From Chlamydiales bacterium (GTDB lineage Bacteria; Chlamydiota; Chlamydiia; Chlamydiales; JAACFD01): a DNA stretch of 34,830 bases. The translations under genes and the position numbers were made by a program. Every line of letters begins with the position of its first letter. Positions within the stretch are counted from its first letter, which is position 1. This document shows positions 25,867-34,156 of the stretch, piece after piece. Under the pieces are notes generated by a model. It did no database searches and had not been told where the DNA came from. It saw only the letters and a list, made by a program, of their open reading frames with translations. The DNA is taken from the NCBI GenBank assembly GCA_009937555.1, contig JAACFD010000001.1, positions 1 to 34,830 on the forward strand, read 5' to 3'.

Positions 25867-25905
25867 AAGCCCTCAATAGCTATTTAGCTTTGAGGGCTTT
25901 TTAAA
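25867..25905 (+). terminator. Rho-independent terminator after the 434-aa gene
   Basis: AAGCCCTCAA (25867-25876) pairs with TTGAGGGCTT (25890-25899) over a 13-base loop and is followed by TTTAAAT. A second weaker hairpin, TTTTCCTT/AAGGAAAA, follows at 25911-25929. Confidence 0.88.
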
Positions 25906-26007
25906 TAAGCTTTTCCTTAACAAGGAAAAACCGAATAAGCTACCTATTTTTCAATGAATTACCTAAAATAGCTCTACCGTAAGCAAACAATAATCAATAG
26001 TATCATA

Positions 26008-27333
26008 ATGAACATACAGCCTTTAGAGATAGGACAGAAACTCCAGGGAACAATTTCTGATGTTGCCTTTGGAGGCAATGGAGTGTTGAAGTCAGAATAT
26101 GGAGTCATTTTTGTCCCTTTCTGCTTAGCAGGAGAGAAAGTGGAAGTCGAAGTCACTAAAGTTAGTAAACGCTACGCTCATGCTAGACTAACTAGTATTA
26201 TCAAACCTTCCCCCTATAGGATAGATACTCTTTGCCCTCATTTCACCTCTTGTGGTGGCTGCCAATTACAACATGCACAATACGATCACCAGCTCAAGAT
26301 AAAGAAGCAATTTTTACAAGACTGCTTAACGCGAATAGCAAAAATAGATAAGCTCCCAGAAATTGAACTGTACCCTAGCGTAAAGAAATTTTCCTACAGA
26401 AAGCACGTAGAGTGGACACTGATTGAGGATAAGCATACTCAAAAAACTTATGGTGCCTACCACAGAGCCTCTCAAAATAAATCAACATTTAAAGTTGAGA
26501 GCTGCCCCATTTTTATAGAAGACAATACCTTTATCACCTACTTACAAAGTCAACTCGAAACATTAAGCCTTACTCAGAAAAGTAAAGCTCGCCTAAGGCT
26601 CATTAAGCATAACCTTGATGAATTCACTCTATCTTTCCACTTCCAAAAACTTCCCAAGGATTTTCTAAGATGGGCTAAAAAACTTCAGCCTGAAACTAAA
26701 AAATACCAATTAAGCATTGAATTTAGCTCACCTAGCCGTAAGGGAAGTTTTGGTAAAACGGCAGCTAGCTACTCATTTAATAACTACCAATTTAACTTCT
26801 CCCCTCTTGGTTTTGTTCAAAATAACTTTGAAACTAGTGAGTTACTATACTCTAAGATTGGTGAGGTGATTCAAACTTTACCAAAAGCTAAAGGTTTAGA
26901 CTTATTTAGTGGAGTAGGCATTAGTTCATTATTTTTATCTTCTCTTAGCAAAAGCATTACTTCTATTGAAATGAATGCACATTGCGTATCTCAAGCAAAA
27001 GAGAATTTTGCCCTGAATAAAGTTGATAATGTCTCACCTCTACAAGGGGATATCTACAAAATTATTCATGATTTAGATGTAGCTGATTATGAATGGGCCT
27101 TACTAAACCCTCCTAGAGAAGGAGTAAAAAGCGAGCTGCTACAGGCTATTTCTTCTCTCAAGACGCTTATTTATGTATCTTGCAATCCTAGCACTCTTGC
27201 TAGAGATCTAGAAAGATTAAACTCAATTGCTAACTACGAGATAAGTCTCATCAAAATTTTTGATTTATTTCCTCAAACCACACACTTAGAAACGCTTATT
27301 GTACTAACGAATGTTGGACTGACTTTGAAGTAG
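26008..27333 (+). CDS. 23S rRNA (uracil-C5)-methyltransferase, RlmD/RlmC/TrmA family
   Basis: 441 residues. An N-terminal TRAM RNA-binding domain (~8-65) is followed by an Fe-S cluster site with Cys76, Cys82, Cys85 (CPHFTSCGGCQ) and Cys166. The SAM fold carries LDLFSGVGISSLF (~298-309) and LNPPREG (~366-372). The catalytic nucleophile is Cys392 in YVSCNPSTLARDL. The family makes 5-methyluridine in 23S rRNA (U1939 or U747) or tRNA (U54); the cluster-bearing form favours an rRNA target, but the site cannot be decided. There is no good Shine-Dalgarno before the ATG. The 3' end overlaps the convergent lipoprotein gene by 30 bases. Confidence 0.93.
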   Translation: MNIQPLEIGQKLQGTISDVAFGGNGVLKSEYGVIFVPFCLAGEKVEVEVTKVSKRYAHARLTSIIKPSPYRIDTLCPHFTSCGGCQLQHAQYDHQLKIKKQFLQDCLTRIAKIDKLPEIELYPSVKKFSYRKHVEWTLIEDKHTQKTYGAYHRASQNKSTFKVESCPIFIEDNTFITYLQSQLETLSLTQKSKARLRLIKHNLDEFTLSFHFQKLPKDFLRWAKKLQPETKKYQLSIEFSSPSRKGSFGKTAASYSFNNYQFNFSPLGFVQNNFETSELLYSKIGEVIQTLPKAKGLDLFSGVGISSLFLSSLSKSITSIEMNAHCVSQAKENFALNKVDNVSPLQGDIYKIIHDLDVADYEWALLNPPREGVKSELLQAISSLKTLIYVSCNPSTLARDLERLNSIANYEISLIKIFDLFPQTTHLETLIVLTNVGLTLK

Positions 27334-28014
27334 AGAAGGGTCATCTAGAGTATAATTATTGGTAAGCTCTGCCGTATAGCGGAGTTCATTAAAGTGTTGA
27401 GGATATACCCACTTAATTTGATCAGGATAAGTTTTCCCAAAATCTCTAAGTAATGCTGCTAAGTGATAGTCCACCTGCCAGCACTTATGGATAGTATCTA
27501 TAAAATCAATTGAGTTTTTCCCAAGCTTAGTAGAAGCTGTTGCTACCCAAGCATCTTGCCAGTTACCCCAAGAGTCTTGAGCTTTTACACGAAGCACTAG
27601 TGCAATATCATAGCGCACTAAATCATAACTGTTTTTTGCTTCATTGAAAATGATCTGTCTTTTAGTTTCTTTTTGTGTGTACTCAAAAAGAAGATGATAC
27701 TTAGCTTCATCTTTATCATCTTTGACTTTATAGCCATTAGCCCATAAAAAACTTTTAATCTTAGAGCTTATGTTATCATCAACCTCTTCAATGCGCTCAG
27801 AGCTTGGAGAGATATAAAAAGAATCCCCTGTAGAAAAACTAGTGTCCATAATTGCGGGGTCGGTCTTGACTTGAACAAAGATTTTTTCCCAGGGATACGA
27901 GCTTAGACTTCGCGATGGAGAAAGAATGCCAGTAAGGTTATTTAGTTGCGAACATGAAACTGTTAACAAAATGATACATACGCAGAAAAAGCTAAATAGT
28001 ACTTTATGCTTCAT
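27304..28014 (-). CDS. Lipoprotein of unknown function (DUF4136-like layout)
   Basis: 236 residues with a lipoprotein signal ending LLTVSC (Cys21). The mature part has alternating strands: a KIFVQVKTDP start, SFYISPSSERIEEVDDNISSKIKSFLWANGYKV, and YDIALVLRVKAQDSWGNWQDAWVATAS. That order resembles DUF4136/YaiO-type outer-membrane lipoproteins, in which a short conserved start is followed by an extremely regular domain with a G(Y/F)xx helix cap. The family relation is tentative. It is 92 bases downstream of the NTT-like gene and overlaps the methyltransferase gene tail by 30 bases. Confidence 0.75.
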   Translation of the reverse strand: MKHKVLFSFFCVCIILLTVSCSQLNNLTGILSPSRSLSSYPWEKIFVQVKTDPAIMDTSFSTGDSFYISPSSERIEEVDDNISSKIKSFLWANGYKVKDDKDEAKYHLLFEYTQKETKRQIIFNEAKNSYDLVRYDIALVLRVKAQDSWGNWQDAWVATASTKLGKNSIDFIDTIHKCWQVDYHLAALLRDFGKTYPDQIKWVYPQHFNELRYTAELTNNYTLDDPSLLQSQSNIR

Positions 28015-28106
28015 TATTAATACCCCAAGGAGTGCTATAAGGATTTAAAGCAAACTGATAATACAGCTATAGCAAAATTGCAACTAAAATTTCCAAAAAG
28101 AAGTGC

Positions 28107-29510
28107 TTAAGCAAAAGGCCGAGTTAGTTTTCTCAGCGTAATAAATAAAAGGAGAATTGAACTTACAAGTAATGAGACAAGAAAGTAGAGAGTTAGCTGG
28201 CTAAAACCTTGGAAAAACTCTATGCTAGAAAATAATAAAAGCTGTCCAAGGAGAACCACACATATATAGCCTAAAGTGTCTATAAGTAGCTTATAACGAA
28301 AACGATATTCTGAACCTATTCCGTATATAGCTAAGCTTTTGGATGGAGCCCAGATGAACGAGTTGAGTAAAAAGTAAAGAAGGTAATAAGTTTCTCCACT
28401 GGCAGCTATACCCGTGGTTACTTGATAATCTCCTAAGTTTTCGAGCTGCAGTAAGGGAATAAAAAATTTAGCTCCAAATACTAAAAGTATAATAGGCAGG
28501 CAAAAAACTAAGCTACGCCAGCCTACATGTTTGATAAAAAAGTAAATTACAAAAGCTCCAATCACACTCCCTAGCATAGCTGTTTGAACTAGCTGTTTCT
28601 GTATAAGGTCCAAGTAAAGAGTTAATTCTAAGTGATTAGGGTATTCAATACGAATAATTTGGTTCCATATACTTGATACAGATAAAAAGCACAAATATAG
28701 AGCAAATTCCGCTAATAGTGCATAGCTTAGAAAAGTTAGAGGCTTTACTATTTTTAGCCCTTGTTCAAGTGCTGCACTTTCTTTCGTGAGATCTTGAGGG
28801 CAAGAACTAGGTAAAAAACGAATAACGCCATAGATAAGCAGACATAGTACTAAATTAAAAACTAGAGAAGAGCCAAAAAAAGAAAAGTAAGAAAAGTTGA
28901 TACTTCCCATAAATGAGTAGGAAACACGTTCAAGAGGCAGAATTTGACTAGGAATTGCATAAAGTAATGTCTGAGGAATTATGATAAGAAAAGGGAGAAG
29001 TTTTTTAGACAAAATAAACGGAGTAATCTCTAAAAAATATGCTAGTACAGCAACAAAGCCAATGGTAAAACAGGCGCGAATGAATATGTTAAAAAGACTA
29101 AAAACCCATACTCCATGGAAAGTTTCTAGCTTATCTTGCAGACCTGCCCGTTTGGCATGCTGAAGCATATCCACAAATAAAGATGGCATATCCCAGCTGC
29201 TACCAAATGGAAAGAGGATAAAGAGAAAAATAAAATAAAACAGCAAAAAGAAGTTAAAGCTCCACAGCAGGAGTTTAAAGCTAGGTAAAAACCGCCTTGC
29301 TACAAAAATAATAGAAGCTAGCAAACAAATGCTAATATTAGAAAAAAACTGACAAATGTTTAGGTTCTCACTACCCATGGGGGTATTTCTTAACGCTTCC
29401 TCAGAAAGAGCATTTAGGTAACCAGAGGTAATGGCAAACAAGCTCAACACAGCTATAAATGGTAAGAAATACTTAATTAAAGGAAGCTGAGAACGCAAAA
29501 ATTTTATCAC
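28107..29510 (-). CDS. Divergent NTT/Tlc-family nucleotide transporter-like protein
   Basis: 467 residues with about 11-12 membrane helices. The link to plastid/chlamydial/rickettsial ATP:ADP translocases rests mainly on the C-terminal half. KHVGWRSLVFCLPIILLVFGAKFF matches the (R/K)xGW..ta.itP..l..tG helix, and APSKSLAIYGIGSEYRFRYKLLIDTLG aligns with the signature that normally reads KEMAYIPLD...K.KGKAAIDVVG. Only the positions equivalent to K, A, E, K, ID and G persist. The conserved acidic AELW-type motif of the middle helix is not seen; the aligned helix reads FNIFIRACFTIGF. Substrate is therefore open. The start is GTG with AGGAG upstream. It lies 24 bases after the GltP-like gene. Confidence 0.7.
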   Translation of the reverse strand: MIKFLRSQLPLIKYFLPFIAVLSLFAITSGYLNALSEEALRNTPMGSENLNICQFFSNISICLLASIIFVARRFLPSFKLLLWSFNFFLLFYFIFLFILFPFGSSWDMPSLFVDMLQHAKRAGLQDKLETFHGVWVFSLFNIFIRACFTIGFVAVLAYFLEITPFILSKKLLPFLIIIPQTLLYAIPSQILPLERVSYSFMGSINFSYFSFFGSSLVFNLVLCLLIYGVIRFLPSSCPQDLTKESAALEQGLKIVKPLTFLSYALLAEFALYLCFLSVSSIWNQIIRIEYPNHLELTLYLDLIQKQLVQTAMLGSVIGAFVIYFFIKHVGWRSLVFCLPIILLVFGAKFFIPLLQLENLGDYQVTTGIAASGETYYLLYFLLNSFIWAPSKSLAIYGIGSEYRFRYKLLIDTLGYICVVLLGQLLLFSSIEFFQGFSQLTLYFLVSLLVSSILLLFITLRKLTRPFA

Positions 29511-29534
29511 TATAGACTCCTAAAAGCGTGTCTT

Positions 29535-30734
29535 TTATAACTTAACCTCTTTTAAATCCTTGTCAACTACAGCTGTAATACATGAGTCAGACCAGACATT
29601 AATAGAAGTTTCTAGCATATCTAGTAAGGCATAAGGCGGTAGCACTAGCCCTAGCAAAGTTAAAGGAACTCCCATTGAACTCAGTAAAGCTCCTGTTAAT
29701 AAGTAACACCCCATTGGGACGCCTGCATTTCCTACTGCCGCTAAAGTGGAGATAATTACCCATAAAAACTTTTCTGGCCATGTGAATACTACTCCAGCAT
29801 TTCCTGCTATGAAAAGAACAGAGATTAAAATGAAAGCAGCGCATGCATTCATATTAATAACTGAGCAAAGAGGGATCGTAACATCAGCCACTTGTTCTTT
29901 TACATTAAAACGCTTTTTAGCACACTCTAACGTTAAAGGAAGAGCTGCATTAGAAGACTTGCTAAAAAAGGCTAAAGTTAGTGCCGGCGCCATACTTTTA
30001 AAAAGTTTCAACGGAGATATACCTTTTAGACGTAAAAATAGCGGTAGTACAATAAAACCTTGAGATAGGTTAGCACAAACCACACAAAGTAGGTAAACAC
30101 CCAGCAACTTAATATCAAGTTCTCCATCTTGAAACTCTTTTACTAAAAGAGTAACGAAGCACCAAACTGCAAAAGGAATCAAAAAGCCTATAACCTTTGT
30201 CAACGACAGAAAAACCGAGAAGAAACTATTAAATGTCTTATGTAGATATTCCCTGCTTTCTTCATTTAAAGTTAAGCTAGCAGCACCAATAATAAAGGCA
30301 ATAAATACAACACCAACTACATTGTACTCTAAAAAAGCTCCTATAAAATTTGGCGGAATAATTTTTAAGAAGAACTCTAAGTAACTTTTCTGTGCAGCTT
30401 CTGGAATATCTACTTGAAGATCCCCCACCTCAGCAACAGGTGAAAAAAGGGTAAACAAAAGCAAACCTACCAGCGAAGCTATTAGTGTAGTGGAAATAGT
30501 ATAAAATAAGATCTTACTGCCCATCTTTTTCAACATACGGATATCATCCATCCCTGAAACAGTTGCTAGGACTGCAAAAAAGATGACTGGCAGCGCTAAT
30601 AGCTGTAGAAAATTCAAAAACAAACTAGATAAAGTCTGAGCTAGGAAAATAATATAAGAATGTCCCCAGTAAGCACTGAGTATCCCTAAGATAATACTAA
30701 GTAATAAAAATAGATGCTGATTTTTTTTATCCAT
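29535..30734 (-). CDS. DAACS-family (GltP-like) symporter with altered substrate-site residues
   Basis: 399-residue secondary transporter of the dicarboxylate/amino acid:cation symporter family, with about eight helices plus re-entrant hairpins. HP1 reads FFSKSSNAALPLTLECAKK (~257-274). The NMDGT motif is changed to NMNACA (294-299), and the substrate-binding helix 8 reads DMLETSINVWSDS (372-384). The position that is Arg397 in GltPh, which pairs with the side-chain carboxylate of glutamate/aspartate, is Glu375 here, while the Asn and Asp of the NVxxD part are kept (Asn379, Asp383). Transport of acidic amino acids is therefore doubtful; a neutral or basic substrate is more likely. It heads the unit with the NTT-like and lipoprotein genes. 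No clear Shine-Dalgarno. Confidence 0.85.
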   Translation of the reverse strand: MDKKNQHLFLLLSIILGILSAYWGHSYIIFLAQTLSSLFLNFLQLLALPVIFFAVLATVSGMDDIRMLKKMGSKILFYTISTTLIASLVGLLLFTLFSPVAEVGDLQVDIPEAAQKSYLEFFLKIIPPNFIGAFLEYNVVGVVFIAFIIGAASLTLNEESREYLHKTFNSFFSVFLSLTKVIGFLIPFAVWCFVTLLVKEFQDGELDIKLLGVYLLCVVCANLSQGFIVLPLFLRLKGISPLKLFKSMAPALTLAFFSKSSNAALPLTLECAKKRFNVKEQVADVTIPLCSVINMNACAAFILISVLFIAGNAGVVFTWPEKFLWVIISTLAAVGNAGVPMGCYLLTGALLSSMGVPLTLLGLVLPPYALLDMLETSINVWSDSCITAVVDKDLKEVKL

Positions 30735-30798
30735 GAAACATATACTGCTGCCGTAGCGCTTAAATTCATTAAGCTTTTAAATTATAAAAGGCCGGGCT

Positions 30799-33108
30799 AT
30801 GTCAGAAGTACTTAACGAACTAAAAGACACTGCACTAGATTGGACAAAAGCTATTCACGCTAAGGGCCAAGACCTTATAGATGATGTGGTTACTGAAGAG
30901 AAAATCATAGCTGGGGGAGCTCAAAAAGCTCAAGGAAATTATTTTTCTGGTCGAGTTTTTACCCAATTAACTGGTCTTAGTGTTTTTATCGTCTCAGCCA
31001 TTGTTTTTTTTCGAGATATTATCCCTACACTTACTCCTAAAAATGTGGAAGTTCACAGAGGAAAATCACGACATTTTACTCAGGTTTGGTTACAGGCCAG
31101 GCACCCTGGATTTTCTGTTGCGCTATTTGTAGCTGGGACTGCATTTTTCATCTATACTCAAAGAAAAGAATACTGGAATGATCCCAAGTATGTCCAGGAA
31201 CAAAGGGTTGATTTTCTTCAAAGCACACATGATTTTACAGACCTTTTCAAAGATACAGACCATCTAAACAAACTGTTAAAGCACGGCAGTATTACCCCGC
31301 AAGAGACCCGAAATAAATTTGAAGAAAAACTTTCTCATGCCTCTCACTTAGAGTTTGTTGAATGGGTATTGGAACTTAAAATTGAAGATTTAGTAGCTTA
31401 TAAGAATCAAGGTATTATTGATGAAAAGCTTTTTATCGATTTCTCTATCGGTCGCTCACCTTTAGTTTTTTTAGATTTGATTTCAATTTTAGATATTTCT
31501 TACTGGTTTATATTTTTCTATAAGTTAATTGAATCTAAAGTTCTTTCATTAGGAAAATTCCAAAAGAAACTTGCTCACGAACTTGCCCCCTTTACTAGCT
31601 ATAGCGAATTAATAAAAAAGGTTGCTTGGAAAAAATTAAAGCTGCTGTTAGAAAACGGCTGGTTGCCAGAAGAAAAACTGCAAGCTATAACAGAGAATTC
31701 AGGAATTACAGATATCAAGCTACTGCTTCAGGAAGAATCTCTTTCAGGAATTCTAGAGTCTGGTGCATTTAAGGCAAAACAACTGTCTTCAATAGTTAAA
31801 AGAGAGCTAATGCAAAGTGCCAACTTAAACGATGCACTTAGGTCACTTCCTGTAGCAACCCTTATCAAATTTTATGATGAAGGCTTGCTAGATCAAAAAC
31901 TTTTTATTAGTAAACTAACGGCTTGTGACCCTACTTCTTTTCGTAATCTAGCAAGCTCTCTCTCCGTTGGGCAAATAGAGCTCCTGATAGAAAAAGGTTT
32001 ATTCCCCCCTCAGATCATTAAAGAAAAACTGCTACAAGATATTGAGTCATTACATAGCTTAGAATTTCTTGTAGAAGCCTATGGCATAGAACATTTAGTT
32101 TTCTTCTTAGATAAAGAGTTTTTAAATCTTGAAGTTACTTCACACTTAAAAAAGTCGGGAAACATACCCTATGAGCACTTATTGTTGGCCCTGCAAGACC
32201 AAAGCCATCACGCAATTGAGCTACTGGATAAGCTTGTTAGATATGAATTGATTTCACTGGAACAAGTTCAAAAACAATTAAGTACTTTTTTTCTTTCATT
32301 TAGAGATGCCAATAGCCTTCTTCAGCACTTTAATTTTGCTTTTATAAAGAGCTTAATCACCTCAAACCTTTTACTCCCTGTAGAGCTTGCAAAATTGTTT
32401 CTAAAGCAATTACATAGTGAAGGTTTAGTTAACTTTATAATTGCAAACAACTGGACATTAGATGATTTAAACACTTTGTTTAACGAAGATACTAGCAATA
32501 TTTTGAACGAATCCTTTGTCATTTCACTAAGCGTCTACCATGATTTTTTTCACTTACTACACGATTTTCCATGGCATAAGTTACAAACATTTTTAGCTGA
32601 CTTTAAGCTTAATCCAGAGCCATTATCTCAACTATTTGATAAAAGCACTTCTCACTATGGCCTTCAGGAGGTATTTCAACTAATCTCCACAGAACATCTT
32701 GAGGAAATGTTAGAGAGCGGCGTTATCTCTAACTCTACAATTGTCTCATTATTTTATAGACTTGTTGAACATCTAAACTTCTTTGAAGTACTACACGCTC
32801 TATCGAAAGCTGAACTACTATTCTTGTTAGATAATAAGATTATTTCTCCTAATCAGTTTAAGACTGTGTTTTTGAATGATACTCAAGATAAAAACTACCA
32901 AGAAATAGAGCTCTTATTTACTGAAAACTTTTTCTTATTACAATTTGTAAAACAAAGAGATTCCTTACTAAAAACACTAAAAATTGAAAAAGATATACAG
33001 CAGTTAGACAAACTTCTTAAAAGTAGTCTACCCATTGCCGAAAAAGCAATCCTATGGGAGGCATGGAAGAAAACTCCTTTATCTATTTTTAGCCAGCTAG
33101 GGAGCTAG
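30799..33108 (+). CDS. 769-aa membrane protein with ~14 helical solenoid repeats, function unknown
   Basis: An N-terminal ~50 residues and two membrane segments (~53-71 and ~104-120) separated by a basic loop are followed by a long helical region from ~164 to the end. That region breaks into about 14 units of 35-43 residues with a common layout: (I/L)(I/L/F)....(F/L)...L......(F/L)..L.......(L/I)..LL..(G/K/E). Examples of unit starts are SITPQETRNKF, IIDEKLFIDFS, LLDQKLFISKL, LFPPQIIKEKL, LISLEQVQKQL, VISNSTIVSLF and IISPNQFKTVF. I know no named repeat that matches. A helical solenoid displayed from a membrane anchor suggests protein-protein interaction; two nearby membrane segments recall chlamydial Inc proteins, though the loop is longer. 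AAAGG precedes the ATG. Confidence 0.85.
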   Translation: MSEVLNELKDTALDWTKAIHAKGQDLIDDVVTEEKIIAGGAQKAQGNYFSGRVFTQLTGLSVFIVSAIVFFRDIIPTLTPKNVEVHRGKSRHFTQVWLQARHPGFSVALFVAGTAFFIYTQRKEYWNDPKYVQEQRVDFLQSTHDFTDLFKDTDHLNKLLKHGSITPQETRNKFEEKLSHASHLEFVEWVLELKIEDLVAYKNQGIIDEKLFIDFSIGRSPLVFLDLISILDISYWFIFFYKLIESKVLSLGKFQKKLAHELAPFTSYSELIKKVAWKKLKLLLENGWLPEEKLQAITENSGITDIKLLLQEESLSGILESGAFKAKQLSSIVKRELMQSANLNDALRSLPVATLIKFYDEGLLDQKLFISKLTACDPTSFRNLASSLSVGQIELLIEKGLFPPQIIKEKLLQDIESLHSLEFLVEAYGIEHLVFFLDKEFLNLEVTSHLKKSGNIPYEHLLLALQDQSHHAIELLDKLVRYELISLEQVQKQLSTFFLSFRDANSLLQHFNFAFIKSLITSNLLLPVELAKLFLKQLHSEGLVNFIIANNWTLDDLNTLFNEDTSNILNESFVISLSVYHDFFHLLHDFPWHKLQTFLADFKLNPEPLSQLFDKSTSHYGLQEVFQLISTEHLEEMLESGVISNSTIVSLFYRLVEHLNFFEVLHALSKAELLFLLDNKIISPNQFKTVFLNDTQDKNYQEIELLFTENFFLLQFVKQRDSLLKTLKIEKDIQQLDKLLKSSLPIAEKAILWEAWKKTPLSIFSQLGS

Positions 33109-33135
33109 CTTAAACTACAGATGCATTAACAGTAC

Positions 33136-33164
33136 TTTACAAATTCTAGGTAAGTTTATATAGA
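33136..33164 (+). promoter_or_regulatory. Candidate sigma-66/sigma-70-type promoter for the CaaX protein gene
   Basis: TTTACA (33136-33141) and TATAGA (33159-33164) are separated by 17 bases. This lies 52 bases before the ATG of the 243-aa gene. Confidence 0.45.
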
Positions 33165-33216
33165 TAGGGATGGATCTAGTGATTCTTACCTTAAAACTAA
33201 AACCTGGGAAGCTTTT

Positions 33217-33948
33217 ATGGTTAGGCAAATTAGCAGCAAGCCCACTCCTTCACCCCTCACCCCCTTTACCCGCAACCTACCTGAGTTCACCTCTAAAAAG
33301 CCCAACATAAGCAACTTAACTTATGTTATTACAATTCCGATATTCTCCTTATTTAAAAAGGAAACTTGGACACAGCATGGGCTTAGAGTGATCTTATTTA
33401 CTGCATGTGTTGCTACAGGCATCTACTTCATAAAAAAACGTCTCGGGGAAAACTCAACGCAAGCAAGCGATAGAAGAGAGGAGCAGCTCATCAAAGTAGT
33501 TATTGGGCCCGATGAAAAATCAGGACTTGCAAGGGTGAGTTCTTCTGGAGGAACAAGCTCTCGATTTTCACTTCAGAGAGCAGACTCTATGGGTAGAGCT
33601 TTCCAGCATGGCCCTGGATCTCCGCATAAGCGTACATATCGTAGAACAAAAACACGCGAAGAGCATGAACTCTCTTCTAGATTAGAAAGGAGTGATAGCG
33701 AAGGGTCAGTAGATGAGCCAAGAAGTTCCAGGGTCAGCGATGCAGGAGAAAAAGCAGCGGCTCTTCTGGAACGACTAAGAGAACAAAAGCAGGCTGCAGC
33801 TGATAGGACCACACAAAAAGAAGCAGAGCTAAGTGCCCAGGCTAGAGAAACCAGAGAAAGAGCTTTTAAGACAGCTCGGGACGGAGAGCGCTTAGCTAAT
33901 AGAGGTGATATGCAGTGTGGCCCCCAAGGTTGTTGCACAGTTATGTAA
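33217..33948 (+). CDS. 243-aa putative host-directed protein ending in a CaaX prenylation box
   Basis: I recognise no family. Residues 1-32 are Ser/Pro/Thr-rich. Hydrophobic stretches lie at ~33-46 and ~55-72 (GLRVILFTACVATGIYFI). The rest is highly polar, Arg/Glu/Ser-rich and likely disordered or coiled (~185-225). The C-terminus reads CGPQGCCTVM: Cys240-Thr-Val-Met is a canonical CaaX box whose terminal Met favours farnesylation, and Cys239 and Cys234 could be palmitoylated as in Ras-like proteins. Bacteria lack CaaX processing, so the motif is meaningful only in a eukaryotic host cell. Several R-x-x-S patches (LQRADS, SRLERSDS) could be host kinase sites. The gene follows the solenoid gene and has its own candidate promoter; SD is weak (GGAAG). 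Confidence 0.8.
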   Translation: MVRQISSKPTPSPLTPFTRNLPEFTSKKPNISNLTYVITIPIFSLFKKETWTQHGLRVILFTACVATGIYFIKKRLGENSTQASDRREEQLIKVVIGPDEKSGLARVSSSGGTSSRFSLQRADSMGRAFQHGPGSPHKRTYRRTKTREEHELSSRLERSDSEGSVDEPRSSRVSDAGEKAAALLERLREQKQAAADRTTQKEAELSAQARETRERAFKTARDGERLANRGDMQCGPQGCCTVM

Positions 33949-34074
33949 AAAAACTGTTATTCCCCTCTTTAATATCAAGAAATGTAAGCTCTAAAGCTTT
34001 CTGAAATTAAATTTTTAATTTGATATCCCCTTTAGTTTTATTGAGTTAAATCCCCCTTTCATGTTAAGATTCTG

Positions 34075-34102
34075 TTGATAATTTATTAACTAATAATAAA
34101 TC
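34075..34102 (+). promoter_or_regulatory. Candidate promoter for the outer-membrane barrel gene
   Basis: TTGATA (34075-34080) is followed after 16 bases by TAAATC (34097-34102). An alternative is TTGAGT (34041-34046), 17 bases, TTAAGA (34064-34069). Both lie in an AT-rich gap without genes. Confidence 0.3.
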
Positions 34103-34156
34103 AACTTCGTTTAACTGTTTTTCAGTTCTATCAATAATAATAAAAGGAGAACGTAA

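Noticed and set aside
29599..30063. Frames overlapping the gltP-like gene on both strands
   Set aside because: The transporter frame shows clear family motifs; the others have no signals and no recognisable content.
30799..33108. Assignment of the solenoid protein as a classic Inc protein
   Set aside because: The loop between the two membrane segments (about 32 residues) is longer than the tight bilobed hairpin of Inc proteins, so the label is not supported.
33573..33938. 121-aa open frame antisense to the CaaX protein gene
   Set aside because: It is fully inside the sense gene, has no Shine-Dalgarno, and its Ser/Ala/Leu-rich composition is the mirror of the Arg/Glu/Ser codons opposite.
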